From assembly GCA_029215795.1 (NCBI GenBank), contig JARDYH010000001.1, positions 231,659,654 through 231,723,653 of the forward strand: a DNA stretch of 64,000 bases, read 5' to 3'. A program made the position numbers and the translations under genes. This DNA comes from Anniella stebbinsi. Its lineage: Eukaryota > Chordata > Lepidosauria > Squamata > Anniellidae. Under the pieces are notes generated by a model. That model was not told where the DNA came from, did not search any database, and saw only the letters and a list, made by a program, of their open reading frames with translations. Below are positions 1 through 13,399 of the stretch, in pieces; positions within the stretch are counted from its first letter, which is position 1; the number at the start of each line of letters is the position of its first letter.

Positions 1-725
1 GGCCTCGGTGGCACGGAGTGCCTTCTACCAACTTCTGCTGGTGGCCCAGCTACGCCCCTATCTGGACAGGGATAACCTGGCTTCAGTTGTCTATGCTCTG
101 GTAACCTCTAAGTTAGATTACTGCAATGCACTCTGTGGGGCTGCCACATAGGACGGCTCGGAAGCTGCAGGTTGTGCAAAATGCAGCAGCCAGATTGATA
201 ACTGGGACCAGAAGGTTCAAGCATATAAGACTTATTCTGGCCCGCTTGCATTGGCTGCCTGTATGTTTCCGAGCCCGATTCAGGTTGCTGGTTTTAACCT
301 ATAAAGCCTTACACGGCTTGGGACCACAATACCTGATGGAACGCCTTTCCTGACATGAACCTACCCGAACACTACATTCAACATCTAAGGTCCTCCTCTG
401 AGTGTCTACTCCGAGGGAAGTTCGGAGCTCAGCAAGAAAGGAGAGGGCCTTCTCTGTGTTGGCCCCCCAATTGTGGAACGATCTCCCCGACAAGGCCTGC
501 CTGGCGCCAACGTTATCTTTTCAGCACCAGGTCAAGACTTTCTCTTCTCTCAAGCATTTAGCATTATATGATGAGCCTGGGTCTGTTTTTGTTTTCAGGC
601 TTATAGCTTTTATGTTATTATAGTGATTTTAAATGTATGTGCATATTGTATGTTTTAATAATAGTAATAATAGTAATAAAAATAAAATGAAAAATGGAAA
701 ATAAAAATTTAATAAATAATAAAAA
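1..725 (+). mobile_element. L2-like LINE, 3' end with broken ORF2 tail
   Basis: This is the C-terminal end of a LINE ORF2 and its 3' UTR on the plus strand; the element continues beyond position 1. The frames carry VARSAFYQLLLVAQLRPYL, LDYCNAL, LQVVQNAAARLITGTRRF, LARLHWLPV, YKALHGLGPQYLMERLS and, in another frame, LAPQLWNDLP, which are typical of the region after the reverse transcriptase in L2-clade elements. A stop and frameshift occur near 150 and 350, so it is dead. The A/T-rich tail is interrupted at about 728 by the next element. A close relative lies at 59455-60480 on the other strand. Confidence 0.75.
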
Positions 726-728
726 TAT

Positions 729-1613
729 TAGGGATTTGCACGGCCGAAATTATCGTATCGTCATCAGAAATTCCGATATAAAAAATTGTGGATCTGCTCA
801 TGGGGGAGGGGGTTACCCAGATTTGATCAGATCGGAAATCTGATAAATATTGGATGTTCCGATCCGATTACGGTGTTTTCCCCATAGGTTTTCATTGGGG
901 AAAGAAAGCTTTCCCCCAATGCAAGTCTATGGGGAAAAGCAGTGGGCCAGCACTCTCTCCCTCCCCCCACTCACGATCCCTCCCCCTACTTGCGCTCCTT
1001 ACCCCCCCCCCCCCCCCGCCACCGCCCCGTACTACTGCTGTTCCTCAGTACAGACAGGCACTGAGTGGCATCATCACTCGGCACCTCTCTGTACTGATGA
1101 ACAGGCCACAAAGCCTGTTTAGCAGTACTACGGACTGGCAGCGGTGGGAAGGCCGCAGGTAAGGAGCGCGAGTGGAGGAGGAGGGAGGGGTCCCCAGGGA
1201 TCCCCACTTACCTGCGTCCTTCCCCACTGCCCTCCACTGCTTCCGGACTACTGAGAACTAGGCTTTGCAGCCTAGTTCCAAGTAGAGTGAAGACGCTCTG
1301 GGTGACGTCATCAGCCGGCACATTGTTGCTCTACTGAGAACTAGGCCGCAAAGCCTAGTTCTCAGTAGTCTGGAGGCAGCGGGGAAGGCCGCAGGTAAGG
1401 AGTGTGAGTGGGGAGGGGTGGGGTGGGGAGGGGAGGGCCTGCCCTAAACTGGTGGTCCGATAATCCGACATGTCCAATAGTTATCGGACATATGGATTTC
1501 GGATCCGATCAGATAGGGCCTCCTTAGAAATGTATCGTTATCGTTAATCGGATGTCCGATAACGACTTTATTGGATCGTTATCGGACATTGGAACAATAT
1601 GATACACATCCCT
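729..1613. mobile_element. Non-autonomous hAT-like element inserted in the L2 tail
   Basis: The ends are inverted: TTAGGGATTTGCAC on the left and, read inverted, TTTAGGGATGTGTATC on the right. The flanks AAAAATAT and AAAAATGT look like an imperfect 8-bp target duplication. The interior has repeated GATCGGA/TATCGGA words near both ends and a GC-rich core with inverted CCTAGTTCTCAG-type words at 1255-1370. No transposase is encoded. The L2-like A/T-rich tail resumes after it. Confidence 0.55.
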
Positions 1614-1860
1614 AAAAAATGTAATAAAAAATATAAAATAAAAATTATAAAAATAGTAATAATAGTCCTATTGGCTGGCTGAGCTTCCAGTGCTGGGGGG
1701 AGGGCCACTCCAATCAATCTGGAGGGCACGAGGTTGGAGAAGGCTGGAGTAGAAACTTACACAAGCAGCAGTGGAGCTCCCAGCTCTGCATCAGCAAAGT
1801 AAAGGATAAGAGCTCCCTCCATAAATGCACAGGGGGAATTAACGAGTGTGTGTTTCTGTC
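1614..1860. repeat. Resumed A/T-rich tail and a decayed MITE end
   Basis: After the hAT-like insertion the sequence returns to AATAAAAATTATAAAAATAG-type tail. At 1715-1750 the words CTGGAGGGCACGAGGTTGG and GAAGGCTGG match one end of the short inverted-repeat element seen whole at 27683-27800. Confidence 0.4.
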
Positions 1861-1898
1861 TAAGGGGGATAATTGTTTTACGGGGAAGTATTTAAAAA

Positions 1899-2155
1899 TT
1901 CCTAAAAAATCATGACATGAATGGATCTGCTACAAACTTGGCATGACTACTTACGAGCTATCATGCCAAGTTTCATGTTTATCTTTAAAAATGGTAAGTG
2001 ATCTTTTTAAAAAAATAATAATTAAAACCACAAACTTTAAAAAATTCCTTTAAAATCAAGGCTGGAAGTGATCTGCTCCAAATTTGGCATGTTTAAAGAC
2101 CAAGTTAAGAGCTATCACCGTGCCAAGTTTCATTTCTTTATCTTTAAAAATGAGG
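1899..2155. repeat. Two tandem copies of a 146-bp repeat
   Basis: GATCTGCTACAAACTTGGCA at 1924 recurs as GATCTGCTCCAAATTTGGCA at 2070. TGCCAAGTTTCATGTTTATC near 1963 recurs near 2120. Both copies end with TCTTTAAAAATG. The period is about 146 bp. There is no coding potential. Confidence 0.65.
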
Positions 2156-2964
2156 GAGCTGTAACCATTTGATTAATTACCATTGGCTAGAATGGTTATC
2201 TGGAAATGGGTGGTTCTGTGATGGGGCAGAGTAAAGGGAGCCGCTTCAAAATCAGGGCAGAGAATTGCCTCAATGGACCTCTGGCTCAAATTTTGAGGCA
2301 GAGAAGACCCACTCTGCATGCCCCTAATGACAAATATAATAGCCTGAGAGGGGCCAATTCAGTGCCAATATGATTTGTGCAACACTTGGGAACTACAGAA
2401 CTGGGTAACTGGCTGTCAAGGGCCTGGTCTTTTATTTTCTCCATGTGAATGGAGTGGCTGAATCTATTATATGAAAGACATTCTGATTGTCTTTAGTTTT
2501 TGCTTATAGCCACGAACATAGGTTAGGCATATTCATGGCAGATAAGAGTATCAATTACTACTAGTCATGGTAATTATAATCTCCAGTATCACAGGTGGTA
2601 TGCCAGCAGGGGAATATTATATTTATGTCTTGTTTTAGGAAACCAATAGGCATCTGGCTGCCAGCAAATCATGCTGGACTGGGTAAGTCTTTAGCAGACT
2701 CAGCACAGCTCTTCCTGTGTTCATTAGTATCAGGGCTCCTATAGATGTGGATTATTCATGCACCCCTCTATACTGATGGGAACACGTAAACTCCTGCTCT
2801 TAAAGATGATTTCCCGTGCCCCACAAAAGACTAGGTCTGTTTTGGTCAGTTTAGTAAGATCTGTACATGCTGAAGTACAGTTAGTGTCATCCTTCAAGTG
2901 GAATATAAGCATATGCTAGTTTTACTTTGAAGAACTAAGCTGGAAAATAAGAGTATGCAAGTCA
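2156..2964. other. Intergenic DNA downstream of ACVR2A, nothing recognised
   Basis: I see no exon, RNA gene or clear transposon in this stretch. It lies beyond the proposed poly(A) site of ACVR2A. Confidence 0.4.
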
Positions 2965-2981
2965 AAGTAGTCACTTAATTT

Positions 2982-2987
2982 TTTATT
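2982..2987 (-). promoter_or_regulatory. Candidate distal poly(A) signal AATAAA of ACVR2A
   Basis: AATAAA on the minus strand, in the context GATGAATAAAAAATTAAG. Cleavage would fall near 2965. A second AATAAA lies at 3069-3074 and another at 3427-3432, so alternative ends are possible. Confidence 0.4.
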
Positions 2988-5465
2988 CATCTTTCTGTGG
3001 GAATAGGGAAAGAGAAAGCATACATTTATACAATATTTCACAATCACTTCTATCCAGGATGGGGTTATTTTATTTTAAATACTTGCCAAAAAAATAGCAA
3101 GAGCAATTTGACAGTAGTACAACAACCTGTGCCCAGAACACTGACAAGTACCGAGTAAAGCTAAATAATTGCGTACCAATATCTTGAGAGGTAACATCTT
3201 ATATGGACTGAGTGTGCATTAAAAAAAAAGTACTGCTGGTTGAGTATCTTGAGGTAAATGGTGTTCCAACAAGGATACTATTTCATCGTTTGCTCATAAT
3301 TCTGTACATAGCTTTCTGTATCTTGTACCAAATATTCCTAATAAAAATGCATTAAAAAGGTTAAAAAGAGAACTGGAAAAAGGTCAACCAATCAGTCACC
3401 TCACTTTGTTAAACTACAATCAGCAATTTATTCTGTAGAACTGTAGTGTGAATAATATTTATTACTACTACATCTGATTACACCTTAGTTATGCAAGAGC
3501 TACTCCACATGGATTTTGCTATCAAAGAAGGTATAAAGTTGTGTATTGTAATCCAGACTCATTTTCAGAATATCACCATGAATGAGAACGCTAGGTCAAA
3601 TAACTCCAACAATTACGAGGCACAATCTGTTCCAAAATGCTAAGTTATATTTAGCAACTGTACAAAGAGTAGTCATGCATCGTGTGATATAAAGTTCTTA
3701 GCATCTAACACAAACTGAAAATAGATTGCAGGGTTTAGACTTAAGTTGATCACAAAACTGGCTATTCTGTTAAATCCTGTGGCAATTATATGGCAGCCAA
3801 CTAAGTAGACACAGGCAAACCAAAGACAACCGAAAGCTTGAGTCAAAGCTCTAGCTTTTCTTCACAAGTCAAAGATACAAGGTGAACCACCAGAGCTGGC
3901 CATACAAGCTGTATGATTCAAATACAAAAGCAACAATTGTCACGATATCTGCCAGAAAGCAGAGCATCTTTCCTAGCTCAGACTTAATGTTGGCTTTTAT
4001 TTATGGGTCTTGGCTTAAGCATTTTTTAAAAAAAACCTTGCCCACCTCTACATTTTCTGTATAAGTCGGAAACAAAGATGGTGAGTTTCCCTGCAAAATA
4101 TTATTGTAAATATGGATCAAAACAGTTTGGTAAATTTTAGCAAGTCTTTTCCGACATGTGGTATCAATATTTGTTAAAAATTTTGAACTAGTTATTTAGG
4201 GGATTTTGAAAGGCATTTTAAAAAATGAGGATATATTACTGATTGTCAGTTTTGATGATTTTCTGTGACCTGAAATCACACATTAGCAAAATACACAAGA
4301 AAAAAATTCCTACCTGACTCAGGTCATATTGGTGGAAGTCTGTGTTTGATAGAAAGCTGCTCTATGAAAATTTGGGGGTAATTTCCCAAGACAAGCATCA
4401 CATTTCTGTTTTCAACTAGCAATGGTTCTTATATTGACATGTTTTTAGATTATCACTGATAGTTTCTGCATTTTCTTAGTATAAACACTATCATTTTGAA
4501 GAGAAATGAGACGTATCAACCATTCAGATCTTTTTTATGCACGACTTCTCGAGTTAGGATCACTACTATATCAAGCCCTAAAATTAGTAGCAAGCACATA
4601 ATCCTCCTTAATTCAAAAATGCAATTGAAGAAACAGTCCCCCTATGTTTGTCACCAAAGAAAATGAACAAGTTGTGTCCAACAATATCCGTAGCCCAGTT
4701 GGGGCATGGGGTTCTTCAGGCTACCATAAAACCACAAGGCAATACAGTAATCTCTACATAGTATGCCAGTTACAAACAACTCTGCTATTACCCTTCTCCC
4801 TGTTTTCAAGTTTGGTGACCAGAATCTTGTTTATAAATAATTCCTCTTTGTTCCCAGAGATCAGTATATAAGAAAACAGTGTGGTTTAATAAATAACTGT
4901 TTAGAAGAGAATATTCACAGTGAACAACTGATTGACATAAAACAAAATATTTATAAATCTAATGCATGATTAAAAAATGACCTGACCAGAATCTCATAAT
5001 ACTGGCTACTGTTGGTTCAGTACTTAGTTTTAGAGCATGAACTTACTTTGGCCTGTATACATATAGCTGATCAAATAACTGTAGTGTGTTATTACTTTTC
5101 AAAAGTACTTTGGCACCTGTCTAACTTACTGCCCTTTTCCCTAGATATTTTTATATCGTAAGGCTCGACATCTTAAATGCCTATAAAGATGCTCTTGATT
5201 ACAGTAGTTTAAATTGAAAGTTGTAGGGCTTTTTTGCTAGACTGTGCTACATTATTATCTCTACAGAAATAATTGCATATCTGATGGTAAGCATGTTTTT
5301 AAAAAGTGTGTAGCTGTATTTTTTTATTTTTTGGTGACAATAGGTATGCGTCACAGACAAATATTACTCTGACAAGTTGGTACCAAAAATCTAGTGTTGT
5401 GAAGCTGCAAAAGGCAATGCATGAGGGTGAGGAGTTCTGGGTAATGAAGCTTCCTGAGGTGATTC

Positions 5466-5690
5466 TGAAACAGTGACACAGTGGGAACTGGGTTGGATCC
5501 AGGTGTAATCACATGCAATGATGCTATCCCCCCACCTTGCCTCAAATGCTACCCAGTGGGTCAAATGTTATCTGTGTAACATTTGCAGAAAGCTGGAAGG
5601 GCTGCTGAGAGGAGGAAGGAGCAGGAAGTCTACTTCTGCCAGCCCTGTTACACATACTTAAATCTGGATCCGACCCACTGAATCCTGCTT
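5466..5690. repeat. Unclassified interspersed repeat with inverted ends
   Basis: The ends carry GGTTGGATCCAGG near 5490 and its inverted match CTGGATCCGACCCACTG near 5665-5682. A related block is at 24400-24590 (GTTGATCCAGGACC, and the shared words GCCCAGTTACACATA and AAATCTGAATGCAAC). It is likely a short DNA element within the 3' UTR. The family is not recognised. Confidence 0.4.
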
Positions 5691-6716
5691 AGTGAAACAA
5701 AATACACTAGTCAGAACATTAACATATATAAAATTGAAAAAAGCTTCTTTCAAAAGAATTAAAGTCAAGAGCTTTCCAGTGCCATAGCTCATAATTTTTT
5801 TTAAAAGTCATGCTTAAGTTTTCAAATTACCGTCAGACACTGCAAACCTAAATATTTAGTCAAATAAAATGTATGCAATATTTTGGGAACTGGAGGTAAA
5901 ATAAAGCTTTAAACTAAAAATTGGGGAAGTTTGCCATTTAACACACAATACATTTTATACACAAACTAGAACAAGGAAAGACTAATACACCATTTTAGGA
6001 ATGGCCATTGACGGTTGGCATGAAGCACAGCTTACCATTTTTAAAAAGAAAAACATTGTGAATCTGTAACACATCATGTACAAAATCTGGATCAATTATT
6101 TCAGTTTTGTTAGTGTTGTCAATTCAACAATTTAGCATAGGTGGAACTGAGGTATACCTTGTTGAGGGAGGTTAAGTAATGCTTGGAAGCCTTTTTGCTA
6201 GATCCCACTTTGATTACATAGAACAGCAGCACACTAAACATTCACAAGCTGTGTCATATTGGCATTACAATAGTCATTTATATAAACACAACAGCAAATG
6301 CAATAAAAACAAGTTACCCTTTTTTCTTAAATCTGAAATGAAATGTTTTGATTTAAAAAAAATAGCAGTAGTTCATTTTAAGGAATTAGTCTTAGTCTGA
6401 CATGTTAAGAAATACAATGTCAGCTTTTAAAATGTTTGAGTAGCCAGGATAGGTCCATGTTCTTCTAATAAGTTTGTTGACATAATTTTGCCATTTTCTC
6501 AGCAGTCCCATGTCCTTCAGGCATATGCAAGGAATGCAGTAAGTCTCCTGGATCCATGTCTGGTGTAGGGCATTGAGGCATCTTCCTACTGACGCTCCAA
6601 AGACAGACTTACCATTCCACATTTCAAGCAGAAAACTGTTGACCAGAAATAGGCCCATTAGCTTAGCAGCTCCAGTTCAGAGTCTTATTGGTCAAGATGT
6701 GTGACCTGTGCAACTA

Positions 6717-6911
6717 TCATAGACTGGATTCTTTGGGAGGAAAGTCCACATTTGTCACCATAGTGACAACAGTCACAATGTCTTCTGTTGTTATAATGTT
6801 TGTTAGTCTTTGCATCTGAATAATCCGTTCCTCTACACAGCCTGCTGATAATCGAGCTTCTGCATCATGATCCCAACACTCCTCTATTGTTTCACAGAGC
6901 ATTGCCATTCC
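6717..6911 (-). CDS. ACVR2A: ACVR2A exon 11: kinase C-terminus and stop
   Basis: This last coding exon covers residues 450-513. It starts [20 protein letters not shown], the end of the kinase with the conserved Arg of the DAEARLSAG motif, and closes with the tail [19 protein letters not shown] ending ESSL. That C-terminus marks ACVR2A and ends in a class I PDZ ligand-like sequence, as known for this receptor. The acceptor is TTTTTAG. The stop codon is TGA at 6717-6719. Length 195 bp (64 codons plus stop). The 3' UTR continues below it. Confidence 0.98.
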   Translation of the reverse strand, partial: GMAMLCETIEECWDHDAEARLSAGCVEERIIQMQRLTNIITTEDIVTVVTMVTNVDFPPKESSL

Positions 6912-9585
6912 CTAAAAAGAAAAACAAGGAAATATAAACAAATCCAAATTATATTAAATGCAAAATAAATAAATATCAGTCTCTATATATCTGAAAACAA
7001 AGTATGGACAAGTTCAATATTTGATCTAAAAAAAACCTGTCAACAGTATGATATTTATATACTTTACATTCTCAAAAAGGCTCAGAAGCTTCAGCACTGC
7101 ATTAGGGCAGGTTGCTGAGAGCATATTATCCTATTCTTGCTCTCTGTACTAGCTGTAAGTTCACCCATATGCCCAACTCAAGTTGCTGGTTATTACTTTT
7201 CAAGCCCTAAAAGACTGGGATCCTGCATATCTGAAGATACACCTCACTGAAGTCAACAGAGAAGTCCTTGTTTGAGCTTCTCCCTTCTCAGAAGTTACCT
7301 TGATAGGAATTCAGAAAATGGGCTTTTCAACAAAAGGTGACCCTGTGTAGCTCCCTTGCCTGGAGACTCCCACTGAGGTACATTTTTGCATTTCTTCCAC
7401 AGTCTTGTAAAAAATGGGTATTTCTAGGGGTTTTTCCTAGAACGTCTGAGGCTTTAAAGCAGCTTTCTTGCTAAGATGCAATGCTATTCTGTTTAATATC
7501 TTTTTAAAGTTTGGTTTTATTGTAAAGTGAGTATGAAGGAATATGTAAAAATATTAATTCTACAAGAAATAATAACTTGCAATGAAAACATAGAAAGCCA
7601 GTTTCACTCAAGAAGCGTTCTGGCAAATAAGTTATGGCTGAACTGAGTTTTTAAACTTCAGTAAAACAGACAACTTTTTTTTATCATTTTAATATCAGAT
7701 GTATTACACAAAATGCTTCATACTGTTCATATAATTCAGGCTCCTTAAAGGCAATCATTAACTACACAGAAAGACCAACAATTAAGAGGAAGGAGCCTCA
7801 TCCAAGAAAGGACTAAAACCCAGCTTACCTTTGCAGGTCACAACTAGGCAAAATATAGGTGCAATGTAGTTTTATTGAAAACAACAAGATGTAAGTTGTT
7901 TGTGACAAAGTATCTCTCGTTTCTTAAAGAGGCACTCATAATTTTAAAGTCACTTGATTCAGTTTCCTTTAATGCAATGTAGGTTGTTACTGGAACAAAA
8001 AAAACTGGCCCCAAAGGAGTGCTTTTGTGTGGATTATTATTACTATTGTTACTGTTACAACATACAAAGGATGGATGTTGGGTGAGAACTTCCACACAGC
8101 AAAGTAGTCCATGTTTGTTATACCCATATTGCTGGGGGAGAGAGAAGTGAATGGCATCACTACAGTATAGTCCAGAGTTGTTATCTAGTCTGCTAGTGGG
8201 GTTTACTCATTTGATTTAATATGTAAGCACTCCAGGTGGCTTACAACTGCAAAAAAAACCCTTGAGAAAAGCAATTACAAAACAAAAAGTGACTGGCCCA
8301 GATCATCTAGTAAAAATGGGAGGCATTTGCTAAGCCCTCCTCAGTCAGCAAAATGTCCTGTGCCAGGACTATTTATGAATGTGTGTCCTGTTTGGCTGTT
8401 ATGAGGCAATGGCTCAGTCTATGTTTCTGTTCAATGTGTGTTTATGTTTTCTGTGTCTGTATGTCATAAAAGAGGAAGCTTGTGTTTTATTTGAGTTCTC
8501 TACCATAGAAATTAAGACTTTCTTCCAGGAAAGTATGGAAGATGATTTCCATACGTAGTGAAAAATGTTTTTGCGTTCCTATTGTCCATCGTTGGCTGTG
8601 TGTCGAATTTGAGTTCAGTATTGAGAGCAGAGTAGGGAGAAAGCTACAGATAGCTAGCTCTGCAGCCCATCATAGCCTTGATCTGGCCCTAAGGATATCT
8701 CAACAGGGCATCATCATTAGCAGCATCATGATTTTGTATGTTTGTATGAAATCTACACACACACACACACCGTGCACTCATGATGTTAAAGTCATTTGCT
8801 TCTCTGTGGAATGGGTGTTGTTGCTGGAAGAATATGTAGATTGAAAGGAGTAGGTTGCTGGCTGTTTGAGATTCAAACGACAGCTCTGCCTCCAACTGAT
8901 CACCCTTGGCTCCCCACACTAGTCTGATTGGCTACCAGCCACCACTGGTCCTCTCTGGAAGAGGTCTGCCCCTGCAAGCTTCTCAATTACAACTGTGGAA
9001 ACCTCTGCAGCCCTTTCTTCTGGCATTAGTGTCCCAATTCAGAGAAGGCAAAAGGGGAACAGTGCTGACAGCAGATTGGGAGAAGGCTTGGATCCAGGGG
9101 ATCCAATGCCCTTCTGTTCCCTAGCAAAGTATGCCAGCCCTGGACCTGGCATATTAATTTCAATTCCAATGGAACTAATGGGAAGGTAAAAAAGGGCGTG
9201 TGATGGGAGTACTAATGGGAGTGGTGGTGGTAAAGGACCAATTTCTCCACACCACCTTCTACCCTGCTGGAAAGAGCCTGCTAGGGCATAAGAAAAGATC
9301 GTTTGGTCGGCTCGAATTTTCCCGCCCTGTCTAGGGATGTTTTTCATCCAGGAAAAATGATAAAGATACATAAAACAGCTAAAAAGAATGTTAGTGCACT
9401 TAATTAAACCCCTGAAAGTTCATCAAACCTTTTCAAATACATTGCTGTAATGCATGCTCAAAAATGAAAGGATTCAACTATCCTGAATGTTAATGTCGAC
9501 ATAGGATTTTAAAATATTTTTATAAGTTAAAAAGTTTCAAATGGAAGCTTCAATATTACTCTGCAAGTTTGATCATATTACTTAC
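6912..9585 (-). other. ACVR2A: ACVR2A intron 10
   Basis: A 2.67-kb GT-AG intron. It holds a possible decayed LINE 3' end at 7085-7530 on the plus strand (a frame with LKDWDPAYLK resembling the L2 C-terminus), an L2-like tail fragment at 8217-8290, and a (CA)n run at 8755-8771. The segment 8870-9330 is richer in G+C but shows no gene. Confidence 0.8.
8217..8290 (-). mobile_element. L2-like LINE 3' tail fragment
   Basis: GTAAGCACTCCAGGTGGCTTAC followed by A-rich sequence matches the terminal cgg-tttac motif of L2-like tails, in the minus orientation. It is only a short relic. Confidence 0.4.
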
Positions 9586-9716
9586 AGCATGCTTCTGCCA
9601 ACACTCTCTCAAGACAGGCCTCTTCTTTTTATGTACTACAACTTCTTGCATATCTTCAAGTGAGGGATGCTGGCCCACTTCTTCTTCGAAAGGCAACATA
9701 TACTCATCCACAGGTC
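9586..9716 (-). CDS. ACVR2A: ACVR2A exon 10: kinase C-lobe
   Basis: This exon encodes about residues 407-449, from [17 protein letters not shown] to ECWQKHA. The acidic segment MLPFEEE and the basic segment [15 protein letters not shown] are typical of activin type II receptor kinases. Acceptor AAATGCAG, donor GCT|GTAAGT. Length 131 bp (2 + 43 codons). Intron 10, which follows, is 2.67 kb. Confidence 0.97.
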
Positions 9717-11243
<1,527 letters not shown>

Positions 11244-11656
11244 CTACAAGTGTTCAGTATGTGTTCTAGAGAAATAAAAAAAAATCTAATTGCCATTAGA
11301 ACCAAAACTATTTAGTACTTAATGTTTGGAGTCTTACAATTTACTTTGAAATAGCTCACTATCCAAACCAATAATGCATTCAACGCTGTTTCTTAAAAAT
11401 GTAGACGCTTCAGAATATTGCATATTAAAAGTACATTTAAAATCAGTAGCTCTCTGTATTCTTTTGAAGTGGTAAGAGGAATGAGAACTATTGGCAAGGA
11501 TAGTTCAGCTCAGACAGGGAGATGTGCACTCCAGGCTTTGATTATCAAAGCAGTCTCCAATGCCAAGGATTCTATACAAGTTACATACATAGGATTTCTG
11601 GTTTAGATTTGTCTCAAACTGTTGGAAGCTTCTATGCATGTCTAGGAAGAAAGGAG

Positions 11657-11835
11657 AAATGCAGGTTGCTTATCTGTAACCGTAGTTCTTCGAGTCATCT
11701 GTGCATTCACACATATGGGCTCTGCGCCTCCGTGGAGCCTGTCTCGGAAACCTCTATAGCTAAGGCAAACGGTTTTGACGGGAACCCCTCCCCCACTGTC
11801 TACTGACTCCATGTTCCCGCCTTTCTCCTCAGTTC
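11657..11835. repeat. DIRS inverted terminal repeat, 3' side, with tip extension
   Basis: The segment from about 11710 to 11835 is the inverted copy of 16171-16298, with three mismatches by eye. The first 30 or so bases (AAATGCAGGTTGCTTATCTG and on) have no partner in the other repeat, giving the unequal tip extension known for DIRS-1. Confidence 0.9.
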
Positions 11836-11939
11836 CAAGAGACCAACTTGCTGGCCCCATAACTAGGAGAGAAACCGCTCGGTATCGACAGTACATTTAC
11901 ATCGAGACCAAAGCGGGGACGGTGGGTGGGTTGTGTGAA

Positions 11940-12030
11940 TACACAGATGACCACTCAAAGAACTACGGTTACAGGTAAGCAACCTGCATTTCTTCTTCGT
12001 GGTCTCTGTGCATCACACATATGAGCGATT
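11940..12030. repeat. DIRS internal complementary region (ICR)
   Basis: The first half (ACGGTTACAGGTAAGCAACC to GCATTT) is the reverse complement of the outer tip at 11657-11710. The second half (CTTCTTCGTGGTCTCTGTGC and on to CACACATATG) is the reverse complement of the outer tip at 16285-16320. The join near 11991-11993 therefore mirrors the two element ends placed together, as expected for the ICR used in forming the circular DIRS intermediate. Confidence 0.88.
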
Positions 12031-12276
12031 AACAAGCTAAATTCCTGGTGGAGGGTAGGTGTAGATCAATGTTCCCTCATAAGACAAAGAAATTGCTTGC
12101 CCCAAATTGCAGTTTGTCCTGGTACAAACAAGTGGTAGCATGTAATGAAATTAAAGGACTTATACCAAATAGCTGCCTTACATAAGTCCAGGATCGACAA
12201 TCCCCTGCTAAAGATACAGACTTCGATGCACTGCGCACCGACTTAGCTGTTACTGGACCAACGAGATGCAAGCCCT

Positions 12277-12732
12277 TCAACTCGTAGGGCAGTTTAATAG
12301 CATGTACAATCCACTCCGCGAGTCACTGCAACTCTTGCATCTTATGAAATTTGTCAGTTCTAGCCCTGTGTGGAAGGCCCAGGTAGGGTGCATCAATACT
12401 GAGGCAGCTAATTCACTCAATCTGTGTAGCGTTGATATAGCCATCAGAAAACAACTTTCTAAGAAAATTAATGTGATATCTGAAGATGCCATTGGTTTAA
12501 CTGGTTTCAATGTCAGAGATTGTGGCATGACAGAGAAACAGATTCGTAATGCCCAGAGGAACCCCCTAACAACGGGGTTGGTGCAAAAACAGGTAAAGCA
12601 GTCAAATACCCTCATATCGACAACTATTTTAGCCCTATAGTGTATAGGGGGTGTAAAGTGTAAGGACATCGTTAAGGAGGCTGAATGGGGCTTGAGGCCC
12701 TGAAGATCCATGTATTTAGAAAAGAATCCCAT
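12277..12732 (-). pseudogene. DIRS tyrosine recombinase remnant
   Basis: An open frame of 151 codons on the minus strand has the core-binding and early catalytic part of a DIRS tyrosine recombinase. The segment with VVRGFLWAL and, further on, LMAISTLHRLSELAASVL matches the conserved helix bearing the first catalytic Arg (in the HRLSEL position). The distal catalytic residues (HxxR, Tyr) are not readable in this frame, which stops at 12277; the sequence below it is frame-broken. In DIRS elements this enzyme integrates the circular DNA copy. Assignment rests on motif similarity and on its place just upstream of the ICR, both as expected. Confidence 0.75.
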
Positions 12733-12848
12733 TGTGCAGTATATGACTTCTTCGTTGCCAGGCTACAGGCTGGATGAAAAAATGGAATCGACCTCATGTC
12801 AAAAGTAGTTACGGTATTGGGATACCCCATGCCATGGGTTTGAGCAGA

Positions 12849-12935
12849 TGCAGGGGCGTAAACTATGGGGGGAGGGGGGTGGCGGGGGGGCAATGCCCCC
12901 ACCGGGATTTCCCAAAGGGGGCAATACCCAACCAA
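12849..12935. mobile_element. Short hAT-like fragment inside the DIRS element
   Basis: It begins CAGGGGCGTAAACTATGGGG, a typical hAT tip, and continues through a G-rich stretch and the words CAATGCCCCCACC. No second end is clear. Confidence 0.35.
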
Positions 12936-13399
12936 GTAACATCAGTAAGCTCACAGCCTGACTGACAGATTCCTCAGTCAGTCGCCAGTTGTCTGTATTC
13001 TTATGTGTTTGGAGGCAGTCTAAATTATATCCAAGCACATCCTGCTTCCTCATCAGCTGCCCAGCAGATCTCCTTGCAAGACAAAAGCCACTCTCCTGTT
13101 GTGTCAGGGTCAGGCTTCCCCAGATTCATTTTCTTCTACCCACTCAGGCGTTGTAAGACAAAAGATTGCCCGTTTAGGAATTACAGTCTGGGTACATCTT
13201 GACGAGGGTTTTGCCCCAGGCCGGGGTGCATCCGGAGTGGCAGCAGGTCATCTATATGATGCAGCTGGCATCCCGAAGCCATCCAGGAGCAAATCCCTGA
13301 AGCTCCGGTTTTAAAAAGTCAGGTACTTACCACGGCTTTTTTATCTTCAGAGCTGCAGCGGAGCTGATGGTAACCCGATTGGTCGCCATTGGCTGATAT

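Larger units (their letters stand above)
2965..6716 (-). other. ACVR2A: Probable ACVR2A 3' UTR (about 3.75 kb)
   Basis: The stretch downstream of the stop codon is AT-rich and almost free of recognisable transposons, unlike the intergenic DNA below 2960. Its far end carries AATAAA hexamers. The length is inferred from these two facts; no transcript evidence is available here. A block at about 5466-5690 looks like an inserted repeat (see its entry). Confidence 0.5.
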
